This document shows, one piece after another, positions 51,774 through 60,436 of a DNA stretch of 64,000 nt; the stretch's first letter is position 1; every line of letters begins with the position of its first letter. Where the stretch lies: NCBI RefSeq assembly GCF_900105055.1, contig NZ_FNTA01000004.1:4557501-4621500 (forward strand). The letters are read 5' to 3'. Both the position numbers and the translations under genes were made by a program. The notes beneath the pieces were generated by a model, which searched no databases, was not told where the DNA came from, and saw only the letters and a list, made by a program, of their open reading frames with translations. The stretch comes from Amycolatopsis lurida. Lineage in GTDB: Bacteria; Actinomycetota; Actinomycetes; Mycobacteriales; Pseudonocardiaceae.

Positions 51774-52724
51774 TCAGCTCGCGCGCACCCGCAGGGAGTC
51801 GAGAGCCTTGCGTACGTGGCCATCGTTGGCCGCCAGCGCCTTCGCCGCATTCGCGACGTCCTCGCCGGACAGCAGATGGACCAGCGCGACCTTGAGGTCG
51901 CCGTCGGCCTCGGTGAGCGCGTCGGAGCAGTCCGCCATGCTCATACCGGTGGCCTCGCGCAGGATCCTGATGGTCCGTCCGCGCAGCTTCGCGTTGGTCG
52001 CCCGCATGCTGACCATCAGGTTCGAATACGTACGGCCGAGCTTGATCATCGTCGCGGTGGAGAACGCGGTGAGGATGATCTTCTGCGCCGTGCCCGCCTT
52101 CATCCGCGTCGATCCGGCGATCGCCTCGGGGCCGGTGTCCACCGCGATGAGGACATCGACACCCGGCGGCGTCACCGCGGCCGGATTGCCCGACACCAAG
52201 GCGGTGCGGGCACCGCGACGACTGGCCGCGGCCAGCGCGCCGAGGACGTAGGGCGTCCGGCCGGAAGCCGTCAGCCCGAGCACGAAGTCGCCGGGCGCGA
52301 CGGACTCGGCCACCTCGGCGGCTCCGGCCTTCGCGTTGTCCTCGGCGTCTTCGACGGCTTGGCGCAGCGCGCGTGCGCCGCCCGCGTGATGCGCGATGAA
52401 CCAATCGGAGGGCACGTTGAACGTCGGCACGAGCTCCGCCGCGTCCAGCGTCGCCAGCCTGCCGGACGTGCCGGCCCCGAAGTAGTGCACGCGGTTTCCC
52501 GACCGCAGCGCTTCCACGGCGAAGTCGACCGCCCGAGCCACCTGCGGCAGCACCGCGGCGACGGCTTCGGGGACCCGGCGGTCCTCGGCGTTGATGGCGC
52601 CGAGGATGCCCATGGTCGACATCAGGTCGATGTCGGTCGTCCGTGGATTGCGCTGTTCGGTTGGCGAATCGACGTGCACCACCTGGCGTGGGACGGTCAT
52701 CATGCGCCTCACTTTTTCGCTCAT
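51774..52724 (-). CDS. murQ: N-acetylmuramic acid 6-phosphate etherase
   Basis: 316 residues. A SIS-domain sugar-phosphate enzyme: HYFGAGTSGRLATLDAAEL binds the phosphate, GLTASGRTPYVLGAL is the second loop, and AIAGSTRMKAGTAQK is the MurQ signature. It splits the D-lactyl ether of MurNAc-6-phosphate to GlcNAc-6-phosphate for peptidoglycan recycling. The start overlaps the stop of the RpiR-type gene (ATGA). A C-terminal UBA-like helical part (MSMADCSDALTEADGDLKVA) is usual for long MurQ. Confidence 0.95.
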   Translation of the reverse strand: MSEKVRRMMTVPRQVVHVDSPTEQRNPRTTDIDLMSTMGILGAINAEDRRVPEAVAAVLPQVARAVDFAVEALRSGNRVHYFGAGTSGRLATLDAAELVPTFNVPSDWFIAHHAGGARALRQAVEDAEDNAKAGAAEVAESVAPGDFVLGLTASGRTPYVLGALAAASRRGARTALVSGNPAAVTPPGVDVLIAVDTGPEAIAGSTRMKAGTAQKIILTAFSTATMIKLGRTYSNLMVSMRATNAKLRGRTIRILREATGMSMADCSDALTEADGDLKVALVHLLSGEDVANAAKALAANDGHVRKALDSLRVRAS

Positions 52725-53719
52725 TTGCCGGTTTCCCGCGGCCGCCGCCTGCCGTCGGGCCGGACGCCCAGACGGTGCGACCCCACCGCGTCCCTGGTCG
52801 CGTCGAGCGCGTTGACCGACGCGTCCATGTGCCGCTGCGCGACACCGATGAACAGGCAGTCGATGACGGTCAGCTGCGCGATGCGACTGGCGGTCGCACC
52901 CGAGCGGAACGTCGTCTCCCGCGCGGCCGTGGTCAGTACGTGGTCGGCGACCTCGGTGATCGGCGAACGCGGGAAGTTCGTCACGGCGACGGTGATCGCG
53001 CCGTGCTCGCGGGCCACCCGCAGCGCCTCGACGGTGTCCGTGGTCGCGCCCGTGTGCGAGATGCCGATCGCGACGTCTCCGGGGCTCAGCACGGCGGCCG
53101 AGGTCAGCATGATGTGCGTGTCCGACCAGGCGAAGCTGACCCGCCCGATGCGGTGCAGCTTCTGCTGCAGGTCCGCGGCGACGAACGCGCTCGCGCCCAC
53201 CCCGTAGACGTCCACGCGGCCCGCGCCGGCCAAAACGTCGATCACCCGCTGTAGCGACGGGATGTCGAGCTGGTCGGCGGTCTCCTCCACGGCACGGGCG
53301 TCCGCGAAGCTCACCTTGCCGATGACCGCGGCCAGGTCGTCCTCCGGACCGATCTCGCCGCCGAGGTTGCGGGACGACCGCGCCTCGGACCGCGCGGTGT
53401 CTGCCGCCAGTGCGATCCTGAGCTGCGGATACCCGCCGACACCGACCGCCTTGCAGAACCGCGTGACGGTGGTTTCGCTGGTGTTGGCCGCGAGCGCGAC
53501 CTCGGTGATGCTGCGCCGCGCGACCGTCGCGGGGTCGTCGAGGACGACCTTCGCGACACGCTGTTCGGCCCGGGCGAGCCCGGGCAGGAGGGAGCGAATC
53601 CGGACGAGCGGGCTCGCGTCAGCGTCCCGTGTCGGCTGCGCCGGCACGGCCTCGGACGGTGCGGCCGCGATTACGGAATCGGTATCGCCCACCGTGGGAA
53701 AGTTACTAACCGTTGGCAT
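52721..53719 (-). CDS. murR: RpiR/MurR-family regulator with SIS domain
   Basis: 332 residues from ATG 53719. An N-terminal RpiR HTH (RSITEVALAANTSETTVTRFCK) precedes a SIS sugar-phosphate domain (VDVYGVGASAFVAADLQQKL and AIGISHTGATTDTV). In E. coli and Bacillus MurR controls murQ in response to MurNAc-6-phosphate; here it lies directly upstream and overlaps murQ. Inverted TAAC-containing repeats upstream (53805-53852) may be its operator. Confidence 0.88.
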   Translation of the reverse strand: MPTVSNFPTVGDTDSVIAAAPSEAVPAQPTRDADASPLVRIRSLLPGLARAEQRVAKVVLDDPATVARRSITEVALAANTSETTVTRFCKAVGVGGYPQLRIALAADTARSEARSSRNLGGEIGPEDDLAAVIGKVSFADARAVEETADQLDIPSLQRVIDVLAGAGRVDVYGVGASAFVAADLQQKLHRIGRVSFAWSDTHIMLTSAAVLSPGDVAIGISHTGATTDTVEALRVAREHGAITVAVTNFPRSPITEVADHVLTTAARETTFRSGATASRIAQLTVIDCLFIGVAQRHMDASVNALDATRDAVGSHRLGVRPDGRRRPRETGK

Positions 53720-53804
53720 CTGCGACAAGGCTACCCACACCCTTCGGGAAGATCGCAACCTATCCGTGTCTGCGGATTCGATTTGCGATTAATCGTTGAC
53801 CAGA

Positions 53805-53852
53805 AAGTCGCTAACCAGGTCGAGGCCGTTAACGAGGTCGAGCTAACGACTT
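53805..53852. promoter_or_regulatory. operator-like repeats upstream of murR
   Basis: AAGTCGCTAACC (53805) and GCTAACGACTT (53842, inverse) flank CGTTAACG. Three further TAAC words occur in the 209-base gap between murR and the serine hydrolase. CGATTAATCG (53786) is another palindrome. It probably binds the RpiR-type protein. Confidence 0.4.
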
Positions 53853-53928
53853 GGCAACTTAGTGTCGCGACGCAAGGGGCTGTGTCCCGGTCAACGGGGC
53901 GTCCGGTCAGCGCATCGGAGCTGGCCGG

Positions 53929-55704
53929 TTACCTACGGCTCAACTTCCAGCCGGTAGCGACGAAAGTAGGCGGATTATGCTCACTGTCCAGCAGTGTGCG
54001 GCCGCGTTCAGTGACTTTCACACCGTCCAAGGAAATTCCCCGTCCGGTGTAACGGGCATCGGTCGTGTAACGCCAGCGGAGGGTAATTTGTGAGCTTTGT
54101 GACACCTCGGCCGCCACCCGCCACCAAGCCCGATGACCGTGCCCGCCGAGACCGGGTTGGTCCCCGGCGGGAGCGCCTGGTCCGTTTGCACGCAGAGTAA
54201 TCGTTTTCCAGGTGGCTCCGCCGTCGGTACTTATTTCCAAGAAGAGCGAGTCCGAGGGACCCTCGGTGTCCACGAAGGTGTCGAAGGAGACCTTCAGCGG
54301 CCCGCCACGCGTCTGTAACGGCTGAGTCGTGAGCGTGGCCGTGGAGACATCCCCGGCGCCGCTGAACCACGCGTCGTGGCCGCGCACCGGGCGGACGGCC
54401 ATCGCCTTCGCCAGCGAGCTCGCCCAGGTCTCCCTGGCGATGTTGATCGAGCCCCAGTTCCGGGTCGGATGCACGCGGTTGGTGAGCAGGATCGCGAACG
54501 ACCGCGACAGCGGGTCGATCACCAGCGAGGTCCCGGTGAACCCGGTGTGCCCGGCCGTCGAGGGGGCCGACAGCGCGCCCATGTACCAAGGCTGGTCGAG
54601 TTCGAAGCCGAGGCCGTGCGCGTTGTCGGGGAACTTGTGGTTGTAGTTCGCCAGCATCGCCCGCACGGTCTCCTCGCGCAGGATCCGGTGGCCTCGGTAC
54701 GCGCCGCCGTTGAGGATCGCCTGCGCCAGCACCGCCATGTCGGAGGCCGTGGAGAACACGCCCGCGTGCCCGGCGACGCCGCCCAGAGACCAGGCGTTCT
54801 CGTCGTGCACCTCGCCGCGTACGAGCCCCCGAGGCGGCTTCGCGGCGTACTCGGTCGCCGCGACCCTGGCGAGTTTCGACGCAGGCGGGTTGTACCCGGT
54901 GTCGGCCAGACCCAGTGGGGTGGCGATGCGGTCCTGGACCACCTTGTCCAGCGGTGCCCCGGCCACCTTCTCCACCAGGAAGCCGAGCGTCAGCAGGTTG
55001 ATGTCGGAGTAGAGGTAGGTGCTGCCAGGCGCGTTCTTCAGGGGGCTGTCGAGGACGGCCTTCCGGCGCGACGGGATGTCCGGGTAGCCCTCCCACAGCG
55101 ACGGGAGCGGTGTCGCGGCGAAGCCAGAGACGTGGGTGAGCAGCTGCTGGACGGTGACGGCCTCCTTGCCGTTCACCCCGAACTCCGGCAGGTACCGCAC
55201 CACCGGCGCCGAGATGTCCAGCTTGCCCGTCTCGGCCAGCTGCATCACCGCGATGGAGGTGAACAGCTTCGAGATCGAGGCCATGTCGAAGATCGTGTCC
55301 GCGCGCATCGGCACCTGCTGCTCGGGCGGCAGCTCGGTGCCCTTCGCGTCGGCGTAGCGGACCGCGCCGCCGACGGCCTGCCGCTCGACGACCACGCCGT
55401 CGTGCGCCAGCAGGCCGACCGCTCCGGAAAAGTGCGGGTGCCCGGTGGCGTCCGGCTTCGTCCAGCTCTCGATGAACCGCTCGGCCGCTTTGATCGGCTC
55501 CGGGTCGAGACCGACGTCGGAGGGCGCGCCGTCACGCAGGACGGTGGACGCGGGCGCGAAACCTTCACGCGGCTTGTCGAACCGGCCCGCCGCGCGGTCG
55601 CGCTGCTGCTCGCTCCCTGGAATCGCCTGTGCTCCCGCCGTCGACAGCGTGGTCGCCGCGACCAGTACGGAGACGGCCGCGATCAGGATCTTCCTAACAC
55701 GCAA
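53929..55704 (-). CDS. secreted serine hydrolase of beta-lactamase family (AmiE-like)
   Basis: 591 residues from TTG 55704 (GGGGA upstream). A signal peptide is followed by the class C/serine-hydrolase fold: MASISKLFTSIAV (SxxK), YLYSDINLLTLGF (YxN-like) and GHTGFTGTSLV (HTG). A C-terminal beta-sandwich of about 170 residues (from VSFDTFVDTEGPSDSLFLEI) may bind carbohydrate. In Bacillus the related AmiE cleaves N-acetylmuramyl-L-alanine. It lies just after namZ and before murR, so an amidase role in muropeptide rescue is likely. Confidence 0.85.
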   Translation of the reverse strand: MRVRKILIAAVSVLVAATTLSTAGAQAIPGSEQQRDRAAGRFDKPREGFAPASTVLRDGAPSDVGLDPEPIKAAERFIESWTKPDATGHPHFSGAVGLLAHDGVVVERQAVGGAVRYADAKGTELPPEQQVPMRADTIFDMASISKLFTSIAVMQLAETGKLDISAPVVRYLPEFGVNGKEAVTVQQLLTHVSGFAATPLPSLWEGYPDIPSRRKAVLDSPLKNAPGSTYLYSDINLLTLGFLVEKVAGAPLDKVVQDRIATPLGLADTGYNPPASKLARVAATEYAAKPPRGLVRGEVHDENAWSLGGVAGHAGVFSTASDMAVLAQAILNGGAYRGHRILREETVRAMLANYNHKFPDNAHGLGFELDQPWYMGALSAPSTAGHTGFTGTSLVIDPLSRSFAILLTNRVHPTRNWGSINIARETWASSLAKAMAVRPVRGHDAWFSGAGDVSTATLTTQPLQTRGGPLKVSFDTFVDTEGPSDSLFLEISTDGGATWKTITLRANGPGAPAGDQPGLGGHGHRAWWRVAAEVSQSSQITLRWRYTTDARYTGRGISLDGVKVTERGRTLLDSEHNPPTFVATGWKLSRR

Positions 55705-55715
55705 GGTCGTTCCCC

Positions 55716-56984
55716 TCAGCGATAGATGAGATGGCGACGGCGTTTCCGGTCGAACTCGGCCAGTTCGGCCTGCCAGGACCCGACGATCTCGTCCACTCCG
55801 GCGCCTTTGTCGATCATCGTGCGCAATCTGTCGGAGCCGGAGAGTTTGTCGAGGAAGTTGTCGGGCCGCCACTTGAACTTGTCCGGGTGCACCTGTTTCG
55901 CGGTGACGAACATGGTGACCGCGGTGCGGATGGCGTCGAACGCACGCGGGTCCGTGATGGTCACCTGTACGCCGCCGCAAGGCTCGTTGACGAACTTGCC
56001 GAACGTCGGCACGAAGTACGCTTCGCGGAACTTCACCCCGGGCAGCCGTTGTTCGCCGAGTTTCTCGCGCCAGCGCCAGTCGAGGCCCGGCGCGCCGACG
56101 ATCTCGAACGGCCTGGTGGTGCCCCGGCCTTCGGAGAACACGGTGCCCTCGAACATCCCGGTGCCGGGATAGACGAGCGCGGTGTCCGGCGTCGGCATGT
56201 TCGGGCTCGGCGGGACCCACGTCAGCCCCGTGCGTTCGAAGAGCTGATCACGGCGCCAATCACGCACTTCGACGATTTCGAGCTTGCCCGGCGTGACACC
56301 CTCGGCTGGTAGGAACTCGGCGGCGAAGAACCGCGCGAGCTCGCCGACGGTCATGCCGTGCTGCTGCACGATCGGCTTCCGGCCGACACCCGAGGCGAAC
56401 GCCGGGTTCAGCATCGGCCCGGCGGCCTTGCCGCCCAACGGGTTCGGCCGGTCCAGCACGACGACCGCCACACCGGCCTTCGCCGCCGCGACCATCGCCG
56501 TGTACAGCGACCAGATGTAGGTGTAGAACCGCGCGCCGACATCGACGATGTCGAAGACGACAGTGTCGACGCCCGCCTTCGTGAACATCCCGGCGAGCTT
56601 TGCCGCGTCGGCGCCGTACGCGTCGTAGACGGGCACGCCGGTGCGTGGATCGGTGTAGTCGCCTTCGGAGCCGCCCGCTTGCGCGCTGCCGCGGAAACCG
56701 TGCTCCGGCCCGAACGCGGCGAGCGGCCGGACCCCGGCGGCGACCATCGAGTCGACGATGTGGTCGCCGCTCGCCAGTACTCCCGTCGGATTCGACAGCA
56801 CACCGAGCTTACGGCCGGACAGCGGCGCCCAGCCCTTGGCGGCGAGCACGTCCGCTCCGGTGCGGGTGAGCGAGGGACCTTTGCTCTCGCTTTCCGGCTG
56901 GGCCCCCGCGACGGAGGACCCGGCCGTCAGCGCGGGGACCGCGAGCGCACCGGTGGCGAGGAAGTGGCGGCGGTTGAGGTTCAC
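55716..56984 (-). CDS. namZ: exo-beta-N-acetylmuramidase NamZ (DUF1343)
   Basis: 422 residues from GTG 56984. A twin-arginine signal (NRRHFLATGALAVPAL) is followed by the DUF1343 fold: GVLSNPTGVLA, FGPEHGFRGSAQAG (conserved Glu-His), and FDIVDVGARFYTY then VLDRPNPLGG. It removes MurNAc from the non-reducing ends of glycan fragments. It overlaps nagZ (GTGA) and runs 12 bases before the serine hydrolase. A short repeat-like stretch (ESKGPS codons, near 56875) lies just after the signal. Confidence 0.9.
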   Translation of the reverse strand: MNLNRRHFLATGALAVPALTAGSSVAGAQPESESKGPSLTRTGADVLAAKGWAPLSGRKLGVLSNPTGVLASGDHIVDSMVAAGVRPLAAFGPEHGFRGSAQAGGSEGDYTDPRTGVPVYDAYGADAAKLAGMFTKAGVDTVVFDIVDVGARFYTYIWSLYTAMVAAAKAGVAVVVLDRPNPLGGKAAGPMLNPAFASGVGRKPIVQQHGMTVGELARFFAAEFLPAEGVTPGKLEIVEVRDWRRDQLFERTGLTWVPPSPNMPTPDTALVYPGTGMFEGTVFSEGRGTTRPFEIVGAPGLDWRWREKLGEQRLPGVKFREAYFVPTFGKFVNEPCGGVQVTITDPRAFDAIRTAVTMFVTAKQVHPDKFKWRPDNFLDKLSGSDRLRTMIDKGAGVDEIVGSWQAELAEFDRKRRRHLIYR

Positions 56985-58795
56985 CAGGTCAGTCCGTGGC
57001 CGAAGGGGTACTTCACCGTGCCTACGTCCTTGCCCGCGGGAACGTCCACCGGCAGCTTGCCCTGCGGCTTCACCTTCCCGAGGATCACCTTCGCCAACGC
57101 TTCGAGCGAAGGCGAGATGTAGCCGTACGTGACGAGCCACGTCTTGATCGGGTTCTCGTAACCGGCGTCGTACGGGATCTGGGCGGCGACCGCGACGACG
57201 GGTTTCCCGGTGTCGGCCAGCGCCTGCAACAGCTTGCCCTGCAACGGATACGTCCCGACGTTGTTGGTCAGCACGACGACGAGGTCGACGTTCTTCGCCG
57301 CCGCGACGGCCTGCGAGATCTGCGCGTCGGTCGGCGTCTGACCGGTCTGCAGCGCGGTCGCCTGCGTTCCGTGCGCGGTGAGCTTCGCGGCCAGCGACGT
57401 CGTCGTGCTCACGCCCCAGCCGGTCACGAGCGTCTTCGCGGGCTGCTTCTTGAGCGGCAGGACACCGCCGTCGTTGCGGATCGCGGTGACCGATCGGTCG
57501 GCGATGCCTTGCGCGGTCGCGAGGTTGGCCGGGGTGCCGACCTTCGACATCACCTTGGCCGGGTCGACGAACGGCGAGGTCAGGATGCCCCGGTTCAGTT
57601 TGAGCTTGAGCACCCGCAGGACGCTCTCGTCGATGCGGCGCTCGGTCAGCTCGCCCTTGCGGACGGCGTCGAGCACGGAGTTGATCGCGAGTTCGAGGTT
57701 CACCGGCATGAGCAGCTGGTCGATACCCGCCTTGAGGGCCAGCACCGGGATCTCCGCGTCGGTGTGCATCTCGCGCACGGCGTCCATCGACAGCGAGTCG
57801 GTGACGACGACGCCGCGGTAACCGAGTTCCTCGCGCAGTTTGCCGGTGAGGATCGGCTTCGACAGCGTGGCCGGCTCGCCCGACGGGTCGAGGCTGGGGA
57901 ACTGGATGTGCGCGCTCATGATCGAGTCGATGCCCGCCTTGATGGCGGCCTTGAACGGCGGCACGTCGGTCGCGCGCCAGCTGTCCTCGCTGCGGTCGAT
58001 CCTGGGCAGCTCATGGTGGCTGTCGGTGGCCGCGTCACCGTGGCCGGGGAAGTGCTTCGCGGCGGCGGACACCGTCTCGGAGCGCCGTCCGGAGTTCTGG
58101 AAGCCCTTGACCTGGGCTTCGACGAACTGGCTCGCCAGATCCGGGCGACCGGAGAAGGACCGGACACCGATCACCGGGTTGGCCGGGTTGGAGTTCACGT
58201 CGGCGTCGGGGGCGAAGTCCTGGTTGATGCCGACGGCGCGCAGTTCGTGCCCGAGGATGCGGGCGGCCTCCTGCGCGGCCTTGGTGTCACGGCCCGCCGA
58301 GATCGCCATCGCGTTCGGCAGCTCGGTGGCGGGGGCGCCCATGCGGGTGACCGTGCCGCCTTCCTGGTCGGTCGCGATCTGCAACGGGATACGGGCGCCG
58401 CTGCGGAGCGCGGCCCGCTGGAGCCCGTTCGAGAGCTTGGCGACCTGCACCGGGTCGTCGAAGTTGTCGCGGCTGTCGTTGTTGAAGTAGATGACGCCGC
58501 CCAGGTGGTACTTCTCGATCACCTGCGCGGGGGTGTCGACGCCGAAGTCGGCCTTGTTCTTGGCGTTGACCTCGTCGGCGGACTTCCCGTTCACCCACGT
58601 GACGAACAGCTGCCCGACCTTCTGCTCCAGGGTCAGCCCGCGCAGCGTCCGCTGCGCCTCCACGTCCGCCGTCACCGGCTGCGCGGTCGCCGGAACCCCC
58701 ACCGAGGCTCCGGCACCCAGGGTGAGCAGGCCCGCGAGGGGCAGGGCGAGCGCATGGATCCTCCGATGACGGGCGTGCGCGGTTCGGGTCGTCAC
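56981..58795 (-). CDS. nagZ: beta-N-acetylglucosaminidase, GH3 NagZ type
   Basis: 604 residues. A signal-like N-terminus (IHALALPLAGLLTLGAG) is followed by a GH3 TIM barrel. KHFPGHGDAATDSHHELP holds the NagZ His-Asp dyad loop, and VVTDSLSMDAV the catalytic Asp. A C-terminal (alpha/beta) domain follows. It hydrolyses GlcNAc-MurNAc from muropeptides outside the membrane. It leads the operon nagZ-namZ-amiE-like-murR-murQ. A palindrome at 58908-58920 sits upstream. Confidence 0.92.
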   Translation of the reverse strand: MTTRTAHARHRRIHALALPLAGLLTLGAGASVGVPATAQPVTADVEAQRTLRGLTLEQKVGQLFVTWVNGKSADEVNAKNKADFGVDTPAQVIEKYHLGGVIYFNNDSRDNFDDPVQVAKLSNGLQRAALRSGARIPLQIATDQEGGTVTRMGAPATELPNAMAISAGRDTKAAQEAARILGHELRAVGINQDFAPDADVNSNPANPVIGVRSFSGRPDLASQFVEAQVKGFQNSGRRSETVSAAAKHFPGHGDAATDSHHELPRIDRSEDSWRATDVPPFKAAIKAGIDSIMSAHIQFPSLDPSGEPATLSKPILTGKLREELGYRGVVVTDSLSMDAVREMHTDAEIPVLALKAGIDQLLMPVNLELAINSVLDAVRKGELTERRIDESVLRVLKLKLNRGILTSPFVDPAKVMSKVGTPANLATAQGIADRSVTAIRNDGGVLPLKKQPAKTLVTGWGVSTTTSLAAKLTAHGTQATALQTGQTPTDAQISQAVAAAKNVDLVVVLTNNVGTYPLQGKLLQALADTGKPVVAVAAQIPYDAGYENPIKTWLVTYGYISPSLEALAKVILGKVKPQGKLPVDVPAGKDVGTVKYPFGHGLTW

Positions 58796-58907
58796 CTCAA
58801 GCCTCCCAGATTCGTGCCTGACTCTCAGATGGAAAGAAGTCCACCTGGAAGCACTGATATCCGGAAGCTACCCACGAGCACTTTGCTTGTCCATCGGCCA
58901 CCCGCAC

Positions 58908-58920
58908 GAACGGTCCGTTC
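58908..58920. promoter_or_regulatory. 13-base palindrome upstream of nagZ
   Basis: GAACGGTCCGTTC is a perfect inverted repeat 113 bases upstream of the nagZ start and about 45 bases past the end of the small RNA. It could be an operator for the muropeptide operon; no matching copy is seen near murR. Confidence 0.3.
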
Positions 58921-58962
58921 ATACACAAAGGGACGCGAAGGGGCCTGTCACGCTTGAAAACG

Positions 58963-59219
58963 AGGGCAAAACACTGGCGGCGCCCGTCGGCAAGAAGCCG
59001 GCGGGCGCCGCCAGTCAGTGCGGACCACTCGGGCGACCAAGCGTGCAACTCTGGTCGTACCTTCATGGACTCGGCGTCCGGCGTCCCGGTACGCAGTCCC
59101 TAGACGACGAGCCTCCCGCGGCGCGCTGCGCGTGGGTACCCGGTGTCCGCACACGGAGATTCGCCGGGGTGGAACAGGCTTCTCTTCTACCTGTTCCCTG
59201 GCCGACCGAACGTCCGCAC
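58963..59219 (-). ncRNA. 6S-like small RNA Ms1 (MTS2823-type)
   Basis: An about 257-nucleotide RNA on the minus strand, in the same place and direction as Ms1/MTS2823 between Rv3661 and Rv3662c. A promoter TTGAAG (59252-59247), 17 bases, TAGAAA (59229-59224) precedes it. The 5' GTGCGGAC (59219-59212) pairs with GTCCGCAC near the 3' end (59025-59018), continued by TCGG/CCGA and GGCCA/TGGTC, closing the molecule like 6S RNA. GGAACAGG/CCTGTTCC makes an inner hairpin. It ends in the strong hairpin at 58973-59015 and a T tract. Ms1 binds core RNA polymerase lacking sigma in mycobacteria. Confidence 0.8.
58973..59015 (-). terminator. Rho-independent terminator of the Ms1-like RNA
   Basis: ACTGGCGGCGCCCG and its complement form a near-perfect stem. 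On the minus strand it is followed by GTTTTGCCCTCGTTTT, giving a T-rich end. Confidence 0.8.
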
Positions 59220-59223
59220 CTAC

Positions 59224-59252
59224 TTTCTACGCCGTGAGCCGGGTCACTTCAA
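59224..59252 (-). promoter_or_regulatory. promoter of the Ms1-like RNA
   Basis: TTGAAG and TAGAAA with exactly 17 bases between them on the minus strand, five to seven bases before the predicted 5' end. This is close to the sigma-A consensus, as expected for an abundant stationary-phase RNA. Confidence 0.6.
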
Positions 59253-59371
59253 GTGCGCAGACGGGTGCACCGGTACAGAGGCTCGATCTAGTGACACGGG
59301 CACCCTGCGCGACGGACAATTCGCGGCCCTGACTGCGAAAACCGGTCCGGTACCGCCGTGTGGGTGTGCGC

Positions 59372-60169
59372 TCAGCGGATGCGTTTGCGCCGGTTGTAGC
59401 CGTACCAAGTGGCCCCCGCGGCGACGGCGCCGAGCGCGACCAGCCCGGCCGAGCGCGCCGGGATCCGGGTCCGCAGCGACATCGGGTGCTCGAAGGCGAG
59501 GATCTCCCAACCCTGCTCCGTCGCGTGCTTGCGCAGCACGCGGTCGGGGTTGACCGCGTGCGGCCGTCCGACGACCTCGAGGAGCGGGATGTCGGTGCTG
59601 GAGTCGGTGTACGCGTGGCACTGGGTGAGGTCGTAGCCGTAAGTCGCCGCGAGCTGCTTCGCCGCGACGGCCTTGTTCTCGCCGTAGCAGTAGAAATCGA
59701 CTTCGCCCGAGTAGCGACCGTCCACGATCTGCATCCGCGTGGCCACGCTGCGCGTCGCACCGAGCATTTCGGCGACCGGTGCGACGACCTCCTCGCCGGT
59801 CGCCGACAGCACCACGACGTCGTGCCCGTCCGCGCGATGCGAGGAGATCAGTTCCGCCGCCTCCGCGTAGACGAGCGGGTCGACGACGTCGTGCAGCGTT
59901 TCGCGGACGATCGCGGAGACCTGCGCGACGTCCCATCCGGCGCACAGCGCGGAAACCTCGGCCCGCATCCGCTCGGTCTTCGCCGCGTCCGCGCCCGCGA
60001 GGGAGAAGACGAGTTGGGCGTACGCACTGCGAAGCGCGGCTCGGCGGTTGATCAGGCCTTCGCGCAAAAGCGGCTTGCTGAAGGCCAACGCGCTCGATGA
60101 CGCGATGATCGTCTTGTCGAGATCGAAGAACGCCGCGACCTGATTTGGCGTCGTGCTGGGTCGGTCCAC
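59372..60169 (-). CDS. HAD-family (SerB/CicA-like) phosphatase, Rv3661-like
   Basis: 265 residues from GTG 60169. AAFFDLDKTII is the HAD DxDxT motif (Asp16, Asp18), VVLSATGEEVVAPV motif II, and AYTDSSTDIPLLEVV motif III/IV. The IB subgroup resembles phosphoserine phosphatases. A C-terminal hydrophobic stretch (AGLVALGAVAAGATWYGY) and basic tail RRKRIR suggest membrane attachment. It lies between the 6C and Ms1 small RNAs, as in M. tuberculosis. The substrate is unknown. Confidence 0.88.
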   Translation of the reverse strand: MDRPSTTPNQVAAFFDLDKTIIASSSALAFSKPLLREGLINRRAALRSAYAQLVFSLAGADAAKTERMRAEVSALCAGWDVAQVSAIVRETLHDVVDPLVYAEAAELISSHRADGHDVVVLSATGEEVVAPVAEMLGATRSVATRMQIVDGRYSGEVDFYCYGENKAVAAKQLAATYGYDLTQCHAYTDSSTDIPLLEVVGRPHAVNPDRVLRKHATEQGWEILAFEHPMSLRTRIPARSAGLVALGAVAAGATWYGYNRRKRIR

Positions 60170-60339
60170 TCGCCAAGGATAGGAGAGCCGGACCGGCGAG
60201 CGCCCGTTGGTCGACCACGATCGGTCCGGCGCGGTGGAAAATCCACGACCGCGTACTCGATCCGGCGTGTCGTGCCGTTATCGAATTGTGGGTACGGAGG
60301 TCGCCCGCAACGGGCCGGTGTCGGAGTTACAGTGAGATT

Positions 60340-60436
60340 GTCCGGTGTTGCACCGGGCCCAGGTTCAGTCCGACCCCCCGGGGCTGAACCCCAGGCGGCC
60401 CTCGTCCCTCCCCCCTGGCGAGGGCCGCCTCCTTTA
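60340..60436 (+). ncRNA. 6C RNA (B11/ncRv13660c-type)
   Basis: Three hairpins in a row on the plus strand: CCGGTG-TTG-CACCGG (60342-60356); GGTTCAG...CTGAACC (60362-60390) with loop containing ACCCCCC; and GGCGGCCCTCG...CGAGGGCCGCC (60394-60429) with loop containing CCCCCC, then TCCTTTAT. Two stems whose loops carry runs of six C define the 6C motif. It lies between the Rv3661-like and ssd genes, exactly where B11 is in M. tuberculosis and transcribed with ssd. The exact 5' end is uncertain; TACAGT at 60328-60333 is a possible -10. Confidence 0.85.
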
